From: Oscillibacter sp. CAG:241
Lineage (GTDB): Bacteria > Bacillota > Clostridia > Oscillospirales > Oscillospiraceae
Length of the DNA stretch: 23,420 nt
Direction: 5' to 3'
Assembly: GCA_000435975.1 (NCBI GenBank)
Contig: FR884139.1
Location: forward strand, 1-23,420
Position numbers and translations under genes: made by a program. The notes under the pieces were generated by a model. That model was not told the origin of the DNA, searched no databases, and saw nothing but the letters and a program-made list of their open reading frames with translations. Within the stretch, counting starts at the first letter, position 1, and each line of letters opens with the position of its first letter. This document shows positions 13,226 to 20,307 of this stretch, piece by piece.

Positions 13226-15640
13226 ATGTCCGCATTGAGATCCCGTGTGCACCTTGGCAGCAAGGCACCCCTGAGCGAACAGGAACTCCGGCAGATCGAC
13301 GCCTATTGGCGTGCTGCCAACTATCTGACCGCCTGCCAGCTCTATCTGCTGGATAACCCCCTGCTGGAGCGTCCTCTCGTCAGGAGCGACATCAAGCAGA
13401 CCGTGGTGGGTCACTGGGGCACCTGCCCCGGGCAGAACTTCATCTATACGCACCTGGACCGGGTCATCAAGCGGGACGACCTGGACATGATCTATCTCTC
13501 CGGCCCCGGCCACGGCGGCAACGCCATGGTGGCCCAGGACTGGCTGGACGGCAGCTACACGGAGGTGTATCCCAATATCACCCGGGATAAGGAGGGAATG
13601 CAGAAGCTCTTTAAGCGCTTCTCCTTCCCCGGCGGTATTCCCAGCCACGTAGCACCGGAGACCCCCGGCTCTATCCACGAGGGCGGTGAGCTGGGCTACT
13701 CCTTGGCCCACGCCTTCGGCGCGGTGGCGGATAACCCCAATCTGATCGCCGCCTGCGTGGTGGGCGACGGCGAGGCGGAAACCGGCCCGCTGGCCACCTC
13801 GTGGCACGGCAACAAGTTCGTCAACCCCATTACCGACGGCGCGGTGCTGCCCATTCTGCACCTCAACGGCTTCAAGATCGCCAATCCCACCATCTTCTCC
13901 CGCATGAGCCATGAGGAGGTGGAGTGCTTCTTCCTTGGCTGCGGCTGGAAGCCCTACTTTGTGGAGGGCAGCGATCCCATGACCATGCACCAGCAGATGG
14001 CGTCCGTTCTCGACGCGGCGATCCGCGAGATCAAGCGCATCCAGCGGGAGGCCCGGAAATCCGGCGAAGCCAAGCGTCCCCGCTGGCCCATGATCGTGCT
14101 GCGCACCCCCAAGGGCTGGACAGGCCCCAAGGAGGTGGACGGACTGCCGGTGGAGAACTGCTGGCGGGCCCATCAGGTGCCTATCTCCATGGGCGCGGAC
14201 ACGGACAGACACCTGGCCCAGCTGGAGACGTGGCTGCGGTCCTATAGGCCGGAGGAGCTGTTCAACGCCGACGGTACGCCTGTGGAGCTGGTAGCCTCCT
14301 TCCCCCCTGCGGGCAGCCGGCGCATGGGTGCAAATCCCCACGCCAACGGCGGTCTGCTGCTGCGGGACCTGCGCACTCCCGATTTCCGGGACTACGCCGT
14401 GGACGTCAAGTCCCCCGGCTCCGTGGAGGCCCAGGATATGTATGTTCTCGGTACCTATGTCCGGGATGTGATGAAGCTGAACATGGACGCCCGGAACTTC
14501 CGCATCTTTGCGCCGGACGAAACGGCGTCCAACCGCCTGCAGGCCGTTTTCGATGTGACCGGCCGCCGCTTCCTGGACCAGCAGATCCCCGGCATTGACG
14601 ACCACCTGGACCCCGACGGGCGGGTGATGGACTCCATGCTCTCCGAGCATTTCTGCGAGGGCTTTTTGGAGGGCTACCTGCTCACCGGACGTCACGGCTT
14701 CTTTGACAGCTACGAGGCGTTCATCCGCATCGTGGACTCCATGTTCGCCCAGCACGCCAAGTGGCTGAAGATGTGCAGCGAGCTGCCCTGGCGGCACGAC
14801 ATCGCCTCCCTCAACTATATCCTCGCCTCCAATGTGTGGCAGCAGGACCACAACGGCTTCACCCACCAGGACCCCGGCTTCCTGGACCATGTGGCCAACA
14901 AGAAGGCGGATGTGGTGCGGATGTATCTGCCGCCGGATGCCAACTGCCTGCTGAGCTGCTTTGACCACTGCATCAAGAGCCGCAACTATGTGAATGTCAT
15001 TGTGGCCAGCAAGCACCCCCGCCAGCAGTGGCTGACCATGGAGCAGGCGGTGAAGCACTGCACCCAGGGCATCGGCATCTGGAGCTGGGCCTCCAACGAC
15101 CAGGGCGAGGAGCCGGATGTGGTCATGGCCTGCTGCGGCGACACACCTACGCTGGAAACGCTGGCTGCCGTCAGCATTCTGCGTAAGGAGCTGCCGGAGC
15201 TGAAGATCCGTGTGGTAAATGTGGTGGATCTGATGAAGCTCCAGCCCCACACGGAGCATCCCCACGGCCTGACCGACGAGGAATACGATGGTTTGTTCAC
15301 CAAGGATAAGCCCATTATCTTCGCCTATCACGGGTATCCCACCCTGGTCCACGAGCTGACCTATCGCCGGCACAACCGGAATCTCCACGTCCGCGGCTAC
15401 AAGGAGGAGGGCACCATCACCACGCCCTTCGATATGCGGGTGCTCAACGACATTGACCGGTTTGATCTGGTCATCGACACGGTGCGCCGTCTGCCGCAGC
15501 TGGGCAATCGCGGCGCATACCTGGTCCAGAAGATGCAGGATAAGCTGGTAGAGCATCGCCAGTACATCCGCGACAACGGTGTGGATCTGCCCGAGATCCG
15601 CAGCTGGAAGTGGGATGAAGGCCTGAACAGTGCTGAGTGA
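13226..15640 (+). CDS. xfp: Phosphoketolase (xylulose-5-phosphate / fructose-6-phosphate)
   Basis: 804 residues, the full length of XFP enzymes. Visible landmarks are VVGHWGTCPGQNFIY, the YLSGPGHGGNA loop, the TPP motif GDGEAETGPLATSWHGNKF with HLNG, and the C-terminal QDHNGFTHQDPGFLDH segment with its active-site histidines. It splits xylulose-5-phosphate (and often fructose-6-phosphate) with phosphate to acetyl-phosphate and glyceraldehyde-3-phosphate (or erythrose-4-phosphate). The ATG at 13226 follows AAGGAGG (13212-13218). The 85-bp gap after gntR holds a small hairpin (13142-13157) but no shared operator box, so it may be co-transcribed with gntR. Next to a transketolase it completes a two-carbon transfer and cleavage pair. 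Confidence 0.95.
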   Translation: MSALRSRVHLGSKAPLSEQELRQIDAYWRAANYLTACQLYLLDNPLLERPLVRSDIKQTVVGHWGTCPGQNFIYTHLDRVIKRDDLDMIYLSGPGHGGNAMVAQDWLDGSYTEVYPNITRDKEGMQKLFKRFSFPGGIPSHVAPETPGSIHEGGELGYSLAHAFGAVADNPNLIAACVVGDGEAETGPLATSWHGNKFVNPITDGAVLPILHLNGFKIANPTIFSRMSHEEVECFFLGCGWKPYFVEGSDPMTMHQQMASVLDAAIREIKRIQREARKSGEAKRPRWPMIVLRTPKGWTGPKEVDGLPVENCWRAHQVPISMGADTDRHLAQLETWLRSYRPEELFNADGTPVELVASFPPAGSRRMGANPHANGGLLLRDLRTPDFRDYAVDVKSPGSVEAQDMYVLGTYVRDVMKLNMDARNFRIFAPDETASNRLQAVFDVTGRRFLDQQIPGIDDHLDPDGRVMDSMLSEHFCEGFLEGYLLTGRHGFFDSYEAFIRIVDSMFAQHAKWLKMCSELPWRHDIASLNYILASNVWQQDHNGFTHQDPGFLDHVANKKADVVRMYLPPDANCLLSCFDHCIKSRNYVNVIVASKHPRQQWLTMEQAVKHCTQGIGIWSWASNDQGEEPDVVMACCGDTPTLETLAAVSILRKELPELKIRVVNVVDLMKLQPHTEHPHGLTDEEYDGLFTKDKPIIFAYHGYPTLVHELTYRRHNRNLHVRGYKEEGTITTPFDMRVLNDIDRFDLVIDTVRRLPQLGNRGAYLVQKMQDKLVEHRQYIRDNGVDLPEIRSWKWDEGLNSAE

Positions 15641-15743
15641 GGTTTGATGATCGTAGAGGTCATCCCCGGCGCGGCGGACAGCGCGCATGACACGGACACC
15701 GGGCGGAGCCCGTTCGCGTTCTGACCTGCGCCGCGGCATACAC

Positions 15744-15890
15744 CTATAAATTTTGCGCAAAAAGTCTCCCGGCATACCACGCGCGTGGTATGCCGGGAGC
15801 TTTTTGCTTGGATATCTCCGTGGTAGAGGCCTCTGCCAGCATGTTCAACACCAATTCCAGTGTCGTCATGTTATTATCATTTTGTGCCAT
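15744..15890 (-). pseudogene. Internally deleted copy of the BRO-type antirepressor gene (48-codon ORF)
   Basis: From the ATG at 15890 the minus strand reads MAQNDN, then jumps to NMTTLELVLNMLAEASTTE, and ends at TAG 15744 after reading through the palindromic terminator. The first part, with its ribosome site, is identical over 29 bp to the start of the antirepressor gene (15872-15900 versus 19248-19276). The second matches that gene's interior (18599-18651) with about 85% identity. The missing middle (roughly 200 codons) could have been lost between two TGATAA motifs. It may still be translated. Confidence 0.7.
15759..15805. terminator. Strong bidirectional terminator after phosphoketolase
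   Basis: A perfect 34-nt palindrome (arms 15766-15782 and 15783-15799) is flanked by AAAAAG and CTTTTT, which also pair. It terminates the xfp transcript and could act on the opposite strand too. Confidence 0.88.
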
Positions 15891-15895
15891 TTGAA

Positions 15896-16084
15896 TCACC
15901 ACGCTTTTTTCAGACTGATGCCGAACTCTCCGCGATGGCTCATGCGCCGGGGCTTGCGGTTCAGGCTTGCCGTACCGATGATCTCGCCATATACCTTGGC
16001 GAGATACTGCACATTGTCCGTTGATTCACACTGCAAACGCAGATAGTCTTGCTCCCATTCACCGCTCGTCCTGCTCTTATCCAT
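15896..16084 (-). pseudogene. Fragment of a GNAT acetyltransferase
   Basis: 62 codons beginning MDKSRTSGEWEQDYLRLQCE behind AAAGGAG. The piece VYGEIIGTASLNRKPRRMSH followed by RGEFGISLKKAW matches the middle of GNAT enzymes, where the next residues should be the acetyl-CoA loop (W-G-Q-G-I-G). The frame stops exactly there, at the point where the antirepressor's ribosome site begins, so the 3' half was replaced by the deleted antirepressor copy. The N-terminal part is also shorter than usual. No activity is expected. Confidence 0.65.
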
Positions 16085-16098
16085 GATCAGTCACTCCT

Positions 16099-17271
16099 TT
16101 ATGTGCGCCTGTACCGGTACAGATACAGGGCCGTTTCCAATGCCAATCGCTTCATCGGATCGACCGGATCGGCCTCCAGCAGCAACCATAGCTGCTGGAG
16201 CCGGTAACTCACGGTGTTGTAGTGCAGGTGCAGCTCCCGCGCCATCCGGCGCTGGTTGCCCATACAGCGCAGCCAGCTCGCCAGCGTGTCCAGCAGCTCT
16301 TGCCGCCGCGGCTCTGGCTGCCGCAGGAGCGTTCCCAGCTGCCGATGGATATAGGCATCCGTTTCCGCCGGGGAGGATTCCTCCAGCAGCCGTACCACCC
16401 CCGCTGGGTCGTCTGTCACGCAGGGTGCTTCCGTTCGCGCTGCCATGTGGAGTGCCGCACGGGCGCTGCGGTCTGCTTTCTGAAAACCCACCGTACCGCC
16501 GTAGGGGCGGCTGACGCCGCAGATAACGCCGTGGTCGGCGGCAAAGTCCGCCATCACCCGCCGCAGCGGTATCTCCAGCGCGAACAGGTCGTCCGCCTCC
16601 AGCACCAGCAGAAGGCCATCCTCCAACAGTGCCCCCCACATGTCCGCGCCCAGCGCCCGGCAGCACTCTTCTGCCTCGTGCAGCCAAGAGCGCCGCTGCA
16701 ATTCCGGCGCATCCGCCCGTATCCGCAACAGGGTATGCGGACATTCCAAATGGATACCGGACTCCGCCGCCTGCCGCTCCATCTCTTCGCTCAGCGGCGC
16801 GCCAGAGATGAGATGGTGCAGTAATACGGCCAGCTGCCGCTCCTGTTCCGCCGGTATTCGCCGCCGTGCGATCTCGCGGGACACCGCATCGGCCAACTCG
16901 GCAAAGCGCATATCGGTCGGCAGTTGGAGCAGCGGCAGTCCCAGTCGGTCAGCCTTCTCCGCCAGCGCCGCCGGCAGGGGGCTGGGCAGGTAACGCCCCG
17001 GCTTGATACCCACGCCGGACAGGCCTTTTTCTGCCGCCGTGGGCAGCAGCGCATCCACGGCCTGCGGATCGTCTGCGATGGCAAAACCAGTGGTGATGAG
17101 CAGTTCTCCCTGCGCCAGCCAGCGCGCGTAGTCCGGTGTGTCCGTCAGGTTGACACCGCTGACCCTACGGCCAAGTCCCGCCGCGCCGCCGCAGACCGTG
17201 CAGCCCGCGAACACGGGCAGGCGCAGTACCTCCTGCAGTGTGGGATAGTCCGCTGTGTGCTGTGATGTCAT
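16099..17271 (-). CDS. PucR/CdaR-type transcriptional regulator
   Basis: 390 residues from the ATG at 17271, preceded on the minus strand by AAGGGGGG. An upstream in-frame start would place the operator palindrome inside the gene. Residues about 8-125 match the PucR N-terminal domain (VNLTDTPDYARWLAQGELLI, then TTGFAI). The middle resembles the CdaR GGDEF-like domain. Residues about 325-390 carry the PucR C-terminal helix-turn-helix (RMARELHLHYNTVSYRLQQL). Members regulate purine, sugar-acid or other catabolic genes in response to a ligand. No purine genes are nearby; the target could be its own promoter, the divergent small ORF at 17394, or the upstream metabolic cluster. Assignment of a ligand is not possible. 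Confidence 0.87.
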   Translation of the reverse strand: MTSQHTADYPTLQEVLRLPVFAGCTVCGGAAGLGRRVSGVNLTDTPDYARWLAQGELLITTGFAIADDPQAVDALLPTAAEKGLSGVGIKPGRYLPSPLPAALAEKADRLGLPLLQLPTDMRFAELADAVSREIARRRIPAEQERQLAVLLHHLISGAPLSEEMERQAAESGIHLECPHTLLRIRADAPELQRRSWLHEAEECCRALGADMWGALLEDGLLLVLEADDLFALEIPLRRVMADFAADHGVICGVSRPYGGTVGFQKADRSARAALHMAARTEAPCVTDDPAGVVRLLEESSPAETDAYIHRQLGTLLRQPEPRRQELLDTLASWLRCMGNQRRMARELHLHYNTVSYRLQQLWLLLEADPVDPMKRLALETALYLYRYRRT

Positions 17272-17285
17272 GGCTTCTGCCCCCC

Positions 17286-17302
17286 TTGTGATACTATCAC
17301 AA
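17286..17302. promoter_or_regulatory. Perfect palindromic operator before pucR-like gene
   Basis: TTGTGATA-C-TATCACAA has exact 8-bp arms. It lies between the gene's promoter and its start codon, which suggests autoregulation. Confidence 0.6.
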
Positions 17303-17304
17303 TT

Positions 17305-17334
17305 TTCATAGAAATGTTCATTTATTTTTGCCAA
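17305..17334 (-). promoter_or_regulatory. Promoter of the pucR-like gene
   Basis: On the minus strand TTGGCA (17334-17329), 18-bp spacer, TATGAA (17310-17305). The palindrome at 17286-17302 falls at or just after the expected transcription start. Confidence 0.5.
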
Positions 17335-17393
17335 TGGAACAGACCGTCCGTTGTTTTATGATAGCGGTAGTAAAACGAACGGAGGTATATTCC

Positions 17394-17561
17394 ATGGCAA
17401 AGCAAATGAAACAGGATACTCCTTTAGTCCCCCGCAAGCGGAGACTGGCCGCGCTGATAGCAGCCGCCCGGTGCGCCGGAGAGAAACGTGACACGCTCTC
17501 CTGCCATGCCCGCCGCTGCACCGCCTCATCCATGGCGCAGGGTCTGAAGCACTACGCCTGA
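17394..17561 (+). CDS. Small unknown basic ORF divergent from pucR-like gene
   Basis: 55 residues from the ATG at 17394, which has a good ribosome site (GGAGGT, 17381-17386). The product starts MAKQMKQDTPLVPRKRRLAA and is strongly basic, with two cysteine-containing stretches (AARCAGEK and LSCHARRCTAS). No family is recognised and no membrane segment is clear. Upstream, CCGTTGTTTTA (17348-17358) and TAAAACGAACGG (17371-17382) form an inverted repeat with one bulge, reaching into the ribosome site. A hairpin follows at 17580-17611. Evidence that it is a gene is limited to the ribosome site and its placement. Confidence 0.45.
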   Translation: MAKQMKQDTPLVPRKRRLAALIAAARCAGEKRDTLSCHARRCTASSMAQGLKHYA

Positions 17562-17579
17562 CGCGGCGCACCCCTTCGG

Positions 17580-17611
17580 CAGACTCCCCCGGCAATATGC
17601 CGGGGGATCTG
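17580..17611. terminator. Hairpin between convergent genes
   Basis: CCCCCGGCA and TGCCGGGGG (17586-17594, 17598-17606) form a 9-bp stem around ATA, extended by CAGA/TCTG with a bulge. There is no T-run, but it stands between two convergent genes and could slow transcription from both sides. Confidence 0.45.
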
Positions 17612-17616
17612 TCCGT

Positions 17617-18120
17617 TCAGGGCTTTCTGGTTTCCTTCTTCAGCAGGGACGCCGCCGTGATGATGGTCAGTACCGACTCTGTCACCATGCCGGAATACGA
17701 CCGTACCGCAATGACATACACCAGCCACGACAGGCCGCTGGCAATGCCCGCCACCTGTATCACCCGCTGCCTGGACTGGAAGAACGGCAGTAACGCCGCC
17801 AACGATGCCACGATGGGCAGTACCGTCACTGGCGTCTCATAGGTCACCACGGCAATCAGCAAAAATACTGCCACGATGGGTATCGCGGTGACCAGTTTAC
17901 TCCAGTTGAATTTCTCCTGCAATAGGAAAAGCAGCAGCACGACAATCTGGAAAAAGCTGCACAGTGCGCCGGAGCGTGCGTGGAGCAGTGTGTAGTGGAT
18001 GGCGAAGATCAGGTTGGCCACCACCTGCCACAGCAAGATGGTACGCTTGTCATTCTGCCAATAGCTGAGACCCATGGCGATCAGTGCGCCGAACCCGATG
18101 AGTTGGTAAAATATGTTCAT
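17617..18120 (-). CDS. ygjV: YgjV-family inner membrane protein
   Basis: 167 residues, the family's usual size. It begins MNIFYQLIGFGALIAMGLSY and shows the YgjV pattern: a glutamine-tryptophan-rich first loop (YWQNDKRTILLWQVVANLIF), then about five further hydrophobic segments (AIHYTLLHARSGA, IVVLLLFLL, AIPIVAVFLLIAVV, VTVLPIVASLAALLPFF). Its function is unknown. The start at 18120 follows AGGAGGGAC. A promoter (18221-18250) and a leader with a terminator-like hairpin precede it, so expression is probably conditional. The membrane location is seen from sequence; no substrate can be named. Confidence 0.82.
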   Translation of the reverse strand: MNIFYQLIGFGALIAMGLSYWQNDKRTILLWQVVANLIFAIHYTLLHARSGALCSFFQIVVLLLFLLQEKFNWSKLVTAIPIVAVFLLIAVVTYETPVTVLPIVASLAALLPFFQSRQRVIQVAGIASGLSWLVYVIAVRSYSGMVTESVLTIITAASLLKKETRKP

Positions 18121-18137
18121 CCGTCGTCCCTCCTAAT

Positions 18138-18171
18138 AAAAAACGCCGCACACCCTGTCGGATGCGTGGCG
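18138..18171 (-). terminator. Terminator-like hairpin in the ygjV leader
   Basis: On the minus strand CGCCACGCATCC (18171-18160) pairs with GGGTGTGCGGCG (18155-18144), with two G-U wobbles and one mismatch, followed by TTTTTT (18143-18138). The ribosome site of ygjV begins within about 10 bases, so the structure must be bypassed for ygjV to be expressed: an attenuator layout. Confidence 0.6.
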
Positions 18172-18220
18172 AAAAATGGATGCGATGCTCCAGAAAAATC
18201 CACACTTATTTTGGAGTTTC

Positions 18221-18250
18221 ATTGTACCATGGGACAGCCGTATTTGTCAA
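18221..18250 (-). promoter_or_regulatory. Promoter of the ygjV leader
   Basis: On the minus strand a perfect TTGACA (18250-18245), 18-bp spacer, and TACAAT (18226-18221) with a preceding TGG. Transcription would start near 18214, giving a leader of about 95 nt. Confidence 0.75.
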
Positions 18251-18266
18251 TTGCGGCAAAGAACAA

Positions 18267-18293
18267 CCTCCAAAAGCCATGGGCTTTTGGAGG
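18267..18293 (-). terminator. Perfect hairpin after the antirepressor gene
   Basis: CCTCCAAAAGCC and GGCTTTTGGAGG form exact 12-bp arms around 3 nt. On the minus strand it is followed by TTGTTCTTTG, moderately U-rich. It separates the antirepressor gene from the ygjV promoter. The remaining bases 18294-18381 show no gene. Confidence 0.55.
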
Positions 18294-18381
18294 TGAGTGT
18301 CATAACTCAACACTATAGATTTCTTGAAATTGCTTTCAGAAAATCGGTGTATGACAGCAAGAAAAACTTGATGCGCAGAGA

Positions 18382-19266
18382 TCACTTGTCTTTTGATTCT
18401 TCAGTTGTGTCAGAGACTGCGCCTTCCAGCAGGTCCGTTACGACTTGATTGAGCTGCGCGGCATTCTTAGCAGTGATGACCGGCGTGTCCGACTGAGACT
18501 CAATATCTTTTCTGGTTCGCCCTGCGACCTGGCCACCCGCCTTGGCAACTGCCAGATTCTCTTGGAAGGTCGTCGGCTTGCGGTCTTTTGAAAACTGAGT
18601 GGTAGTGGCCTCCGCCAGCATATTCAGTACCAGTTCCAGCGTAGTCATGTTATCACGAAGGTTTTCCTTTTTCAAGCCCTTCAGATTTTTGTACTGCCGG
18701 GTGGACATGCCAGACCAGGCTCGGGAAATCTCGTCCGTGAGGATGGCATACTCTACACCTTTCTGCACACCGCGGGTATCCCATTCATCGGTCAGTTCCT
18801 TGCGGACTTGAATGGCCTGCAGCCGCTGGTTGATCCACTCACGGCTGTACCCCTTCTTGAGGTAGGTTTCCAAAGCCCGGTCGATGGTCAGCTCCGGGTC
18901 GATGGTTTCCTCGATACGCTCCCGACCGACCTGTGCCAGCCACAGCTTGAACGGCTCGGCCTTTGGCGAAGGAATGGACTGGATGATACGCAAAAGTTGC
19001 TCGGTATCGGCTACATCAGTCAATCGTTTTTTGCCATCCGAAGCGGTCATTTTCAACTGGTTACAAGCTGTAACCGCTTCATTTCCCTCATCCTTCAGGC
19101 GCTTTTTCGTTACCTTCCAGTAGTTACGAGCTGCCTGATAATCTGGCTGATCAGTCAGCACAGCTACCACATCGACGATGGAAAAGTACCATTCTTCCTT
19201 TTCCTCATCCCATGCGGTGCGAATACGCTTGTCTTCGAACAGTTGGATATTATCATTTTGTGCCAT
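18382..19266 (-). CDS. BRO-family / phage antirepressor-like protein
   Basis: 294 residues from the ATG at 19266, behind GAGGTG. The N-terminal 100 residues match the BRO-N domain (IRTAWDEEKEEWYFSIVDVV, AVLTDQPDYQAARNYWKVTK, then KRLKDEG), which in phages and viruses binds DNA. The C-terminal half holds a conserved stretch (TRGVQKGVEYAILTDEISRA, then LRDNMTTLELVLNMLAEA) typical of the Bro homologues of Clostridial mobile elements. Roles as antirepressor or toxin-like factor are suggested for relatives. It ends a minus-strand series with the phosphatase 10 bp upstream. A shortened copy of it sits at 15744-15890, so the gene has been duplicated locally. Confidence 0.8.
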   Translation of the reverse strand: MAQNDNIQLFEDKRIRTAWDEEKEEWYFSIVDVVAVLTDQPDYQAARNYWKVTKKRLKDEGNEAVTACNQLKMTASDGKKRLTDVADTEQLLRIIQSIPSPKAEPFKLWLAQVGRERIEETIDPELTIDRALETYLKKGYSREWINQRLQAIQVRKELTDEWDTRGVQKGVEYAILTDEISRAWSGMSTRQYKNLKGLKKENLRDNMTTLELVLNMLAEATTTQFSKDRKPTTFQENLAVAKAGGQVAGRTRKDIESQSDTPVITAKNAAQLNQVVTDLLEGAVSDTTEESKDK

Positions 19267-19276
19267 TTGAATCACC

Positions 19277-19732
19277 TCATTCTGCAGTCAATTCTCTCAG
19301 AAGCCCCTGGCAGCCATCCAGCACATCCTGCCAGGCCGCCTCGAAATCCTCGGTGTACCATGGGTCCGCCACATTGCCGGGATGAGCGGTGTGGTCCATC
19401 AGGAGGGACATCTTTTCGGCATAGTCGCCGCCGCAGATGCGGTACATATCCCGGAGATTGTCCTGATCCATGCCGATCAGGAGATCGTATTCGTCGTAAT
19501 CCCGATTTGTTAACTGTCGTGCGGCATGGCCGTTGCAGGAGATCCCGTGCTCGGCCAGTTTGCGCCGTGCCGGAGGATAGACCGGGTTGCCAATCTCTTC
19601 CCGGCTGGTAGCTGCTGATTCGATATGAAACTGCGACGTCAACCCGGCCTTTTGTATCAAGTCCTTCATCACGAACTCGGCCATGGGGCTGCGGCAAATA
19701 TTGCCGTGGCAGATAAACAGGATCTTCTTCAT
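19277..19732 (-). CDS. Low-molecular-weight phosphotyrosine protein phosphatase
   Basis: 151 residues from the ATG at 19732, preceded by CGGAGAG. The P-loop C-x5-R is CHGNICR (C8, R14) followed by SPMAE, and the general-acid aspartate D123 lies in DPWY; both catalytic elements are intact. Length and motif order match LMW-PTP, which removes phosphate from tyrosine (or protein arginine in relatives such as McsB partners). It lies upstream of the antirepressor gene by 10 bp and downstream of the DUF1016 remnant, whose frame runs through this gene out of register. Its role in the element is unknown; it could be passenger cargo. Confidence 0.92.
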   Translation of the reverse strand: MKKILFICHGNICRSPMAEFVMKDLIQKAGLTSQFHIESAATSREEIGNPVYPPARRKLAEHGISCNGHAARQLTNRDYDEYDLLIGMDQDNLRDMYRICGGDYAEKMSLLMDHTAHPGNVADPWYTEDFEAAWQDVLDGCQGLLRELTAE

Positions 19733-20213
19733 ACTGTGTTCTCTCCGAAATTTCATCGTTGCCCTCATTATACCACACATCGACCTTTTCGTCGAGAGCA
19801 CTTTCCAAATACGCAGAATCCGTAATCATTTGCAGAAGCTCTGACTTGGATAGATTCTGTGCAGCGGCCTGCTGGATGTACCAGTAGCGCTCCTCTGCGG
19901 CCAGCTCTGCCTCCATGATGACCATGTTCTGCGTCCAATTCAAGTGAAGCGCTTCGCAAAGCAGTTCCGGCATGCCGCCGTACAACTGCCAGAAATCCCG
20001 CATCCGGCGCACATTACGCGGAGAGAAGCCGGTCATATCCGGGTGCTGTTCTTTCAGGAACTCCGCAGCAGCCACCGCCGCGCCCTTTTCCGAGCGGGCG
20101 CAGACGATCTTACCAATCTCGCAGTACAGCTCCATCTGCGGCAGATCCGCGTCCATGACAAATCCCAGTGCGGCAAACATTGCGCTGTAATCCACAGCTT
20201 TTCGGACATTCAT
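19733..20213 (-). pseudogene. Truncated DUF1016 (YhcG-type) N-terminal domain gene
   Basis: From the ATG at 20213 (behind AAAGGAG) the frame reads MNVRKAVDYSAMFAALGFVM and then a DUF1016-N signature: TGFSPRNVRRMRDFWQLYGG, LHLNWTQNMVIMEAELAAEE, RYWYIQQAAAQNLSKSELLQ. The homology ends near ALDEKVDVWYNEG, and the frame then stays open, out of register, through the whole phosphatase gene to a stop at 19272. The PDDEXK nuclease domain that follows in full YhcG proteins is absent. Either a fusion event removed it or this is a short family variant that lost its stop. The extra 150-residue tail is a frame artefact, not a domain. Confidence 0.6.
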
Positions 20214-20252
20214 AGCTTCTCCTTTCCGGCACACAACGCCTGATTTAGATCT

Positions 20253-20300
20253 CAAAGCAGAGAAAAGCACGGTGACATCGCCGTGTTTTTCTCTGCTTTG
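20253..20300. terminator. 20-bp inverted repeat after the metallophosphoesterase gene
   Basis: Arms 20253-20272 and 20281-20300 pair over 20 positions with one imperfect pair, around an 8-nt loop. It lies 7 bp beyond the metallophosphoesterase stop and upstream of the DUF1016 ribosome site. No T-run follows on either strand, though one arm is T-rich. Confidence 0.6.
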
Positions 20301-20307
20301 ACCTGTC

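Noticed and set aside
13196..15775. Very long open frame on the minus strand, antisense to phosphoketolase
   Set aside because: It mirrors the GC-rich codon use of the intact phosphoketolase, has no family-like motifs and no ribosome site; the sense gene explains the region.
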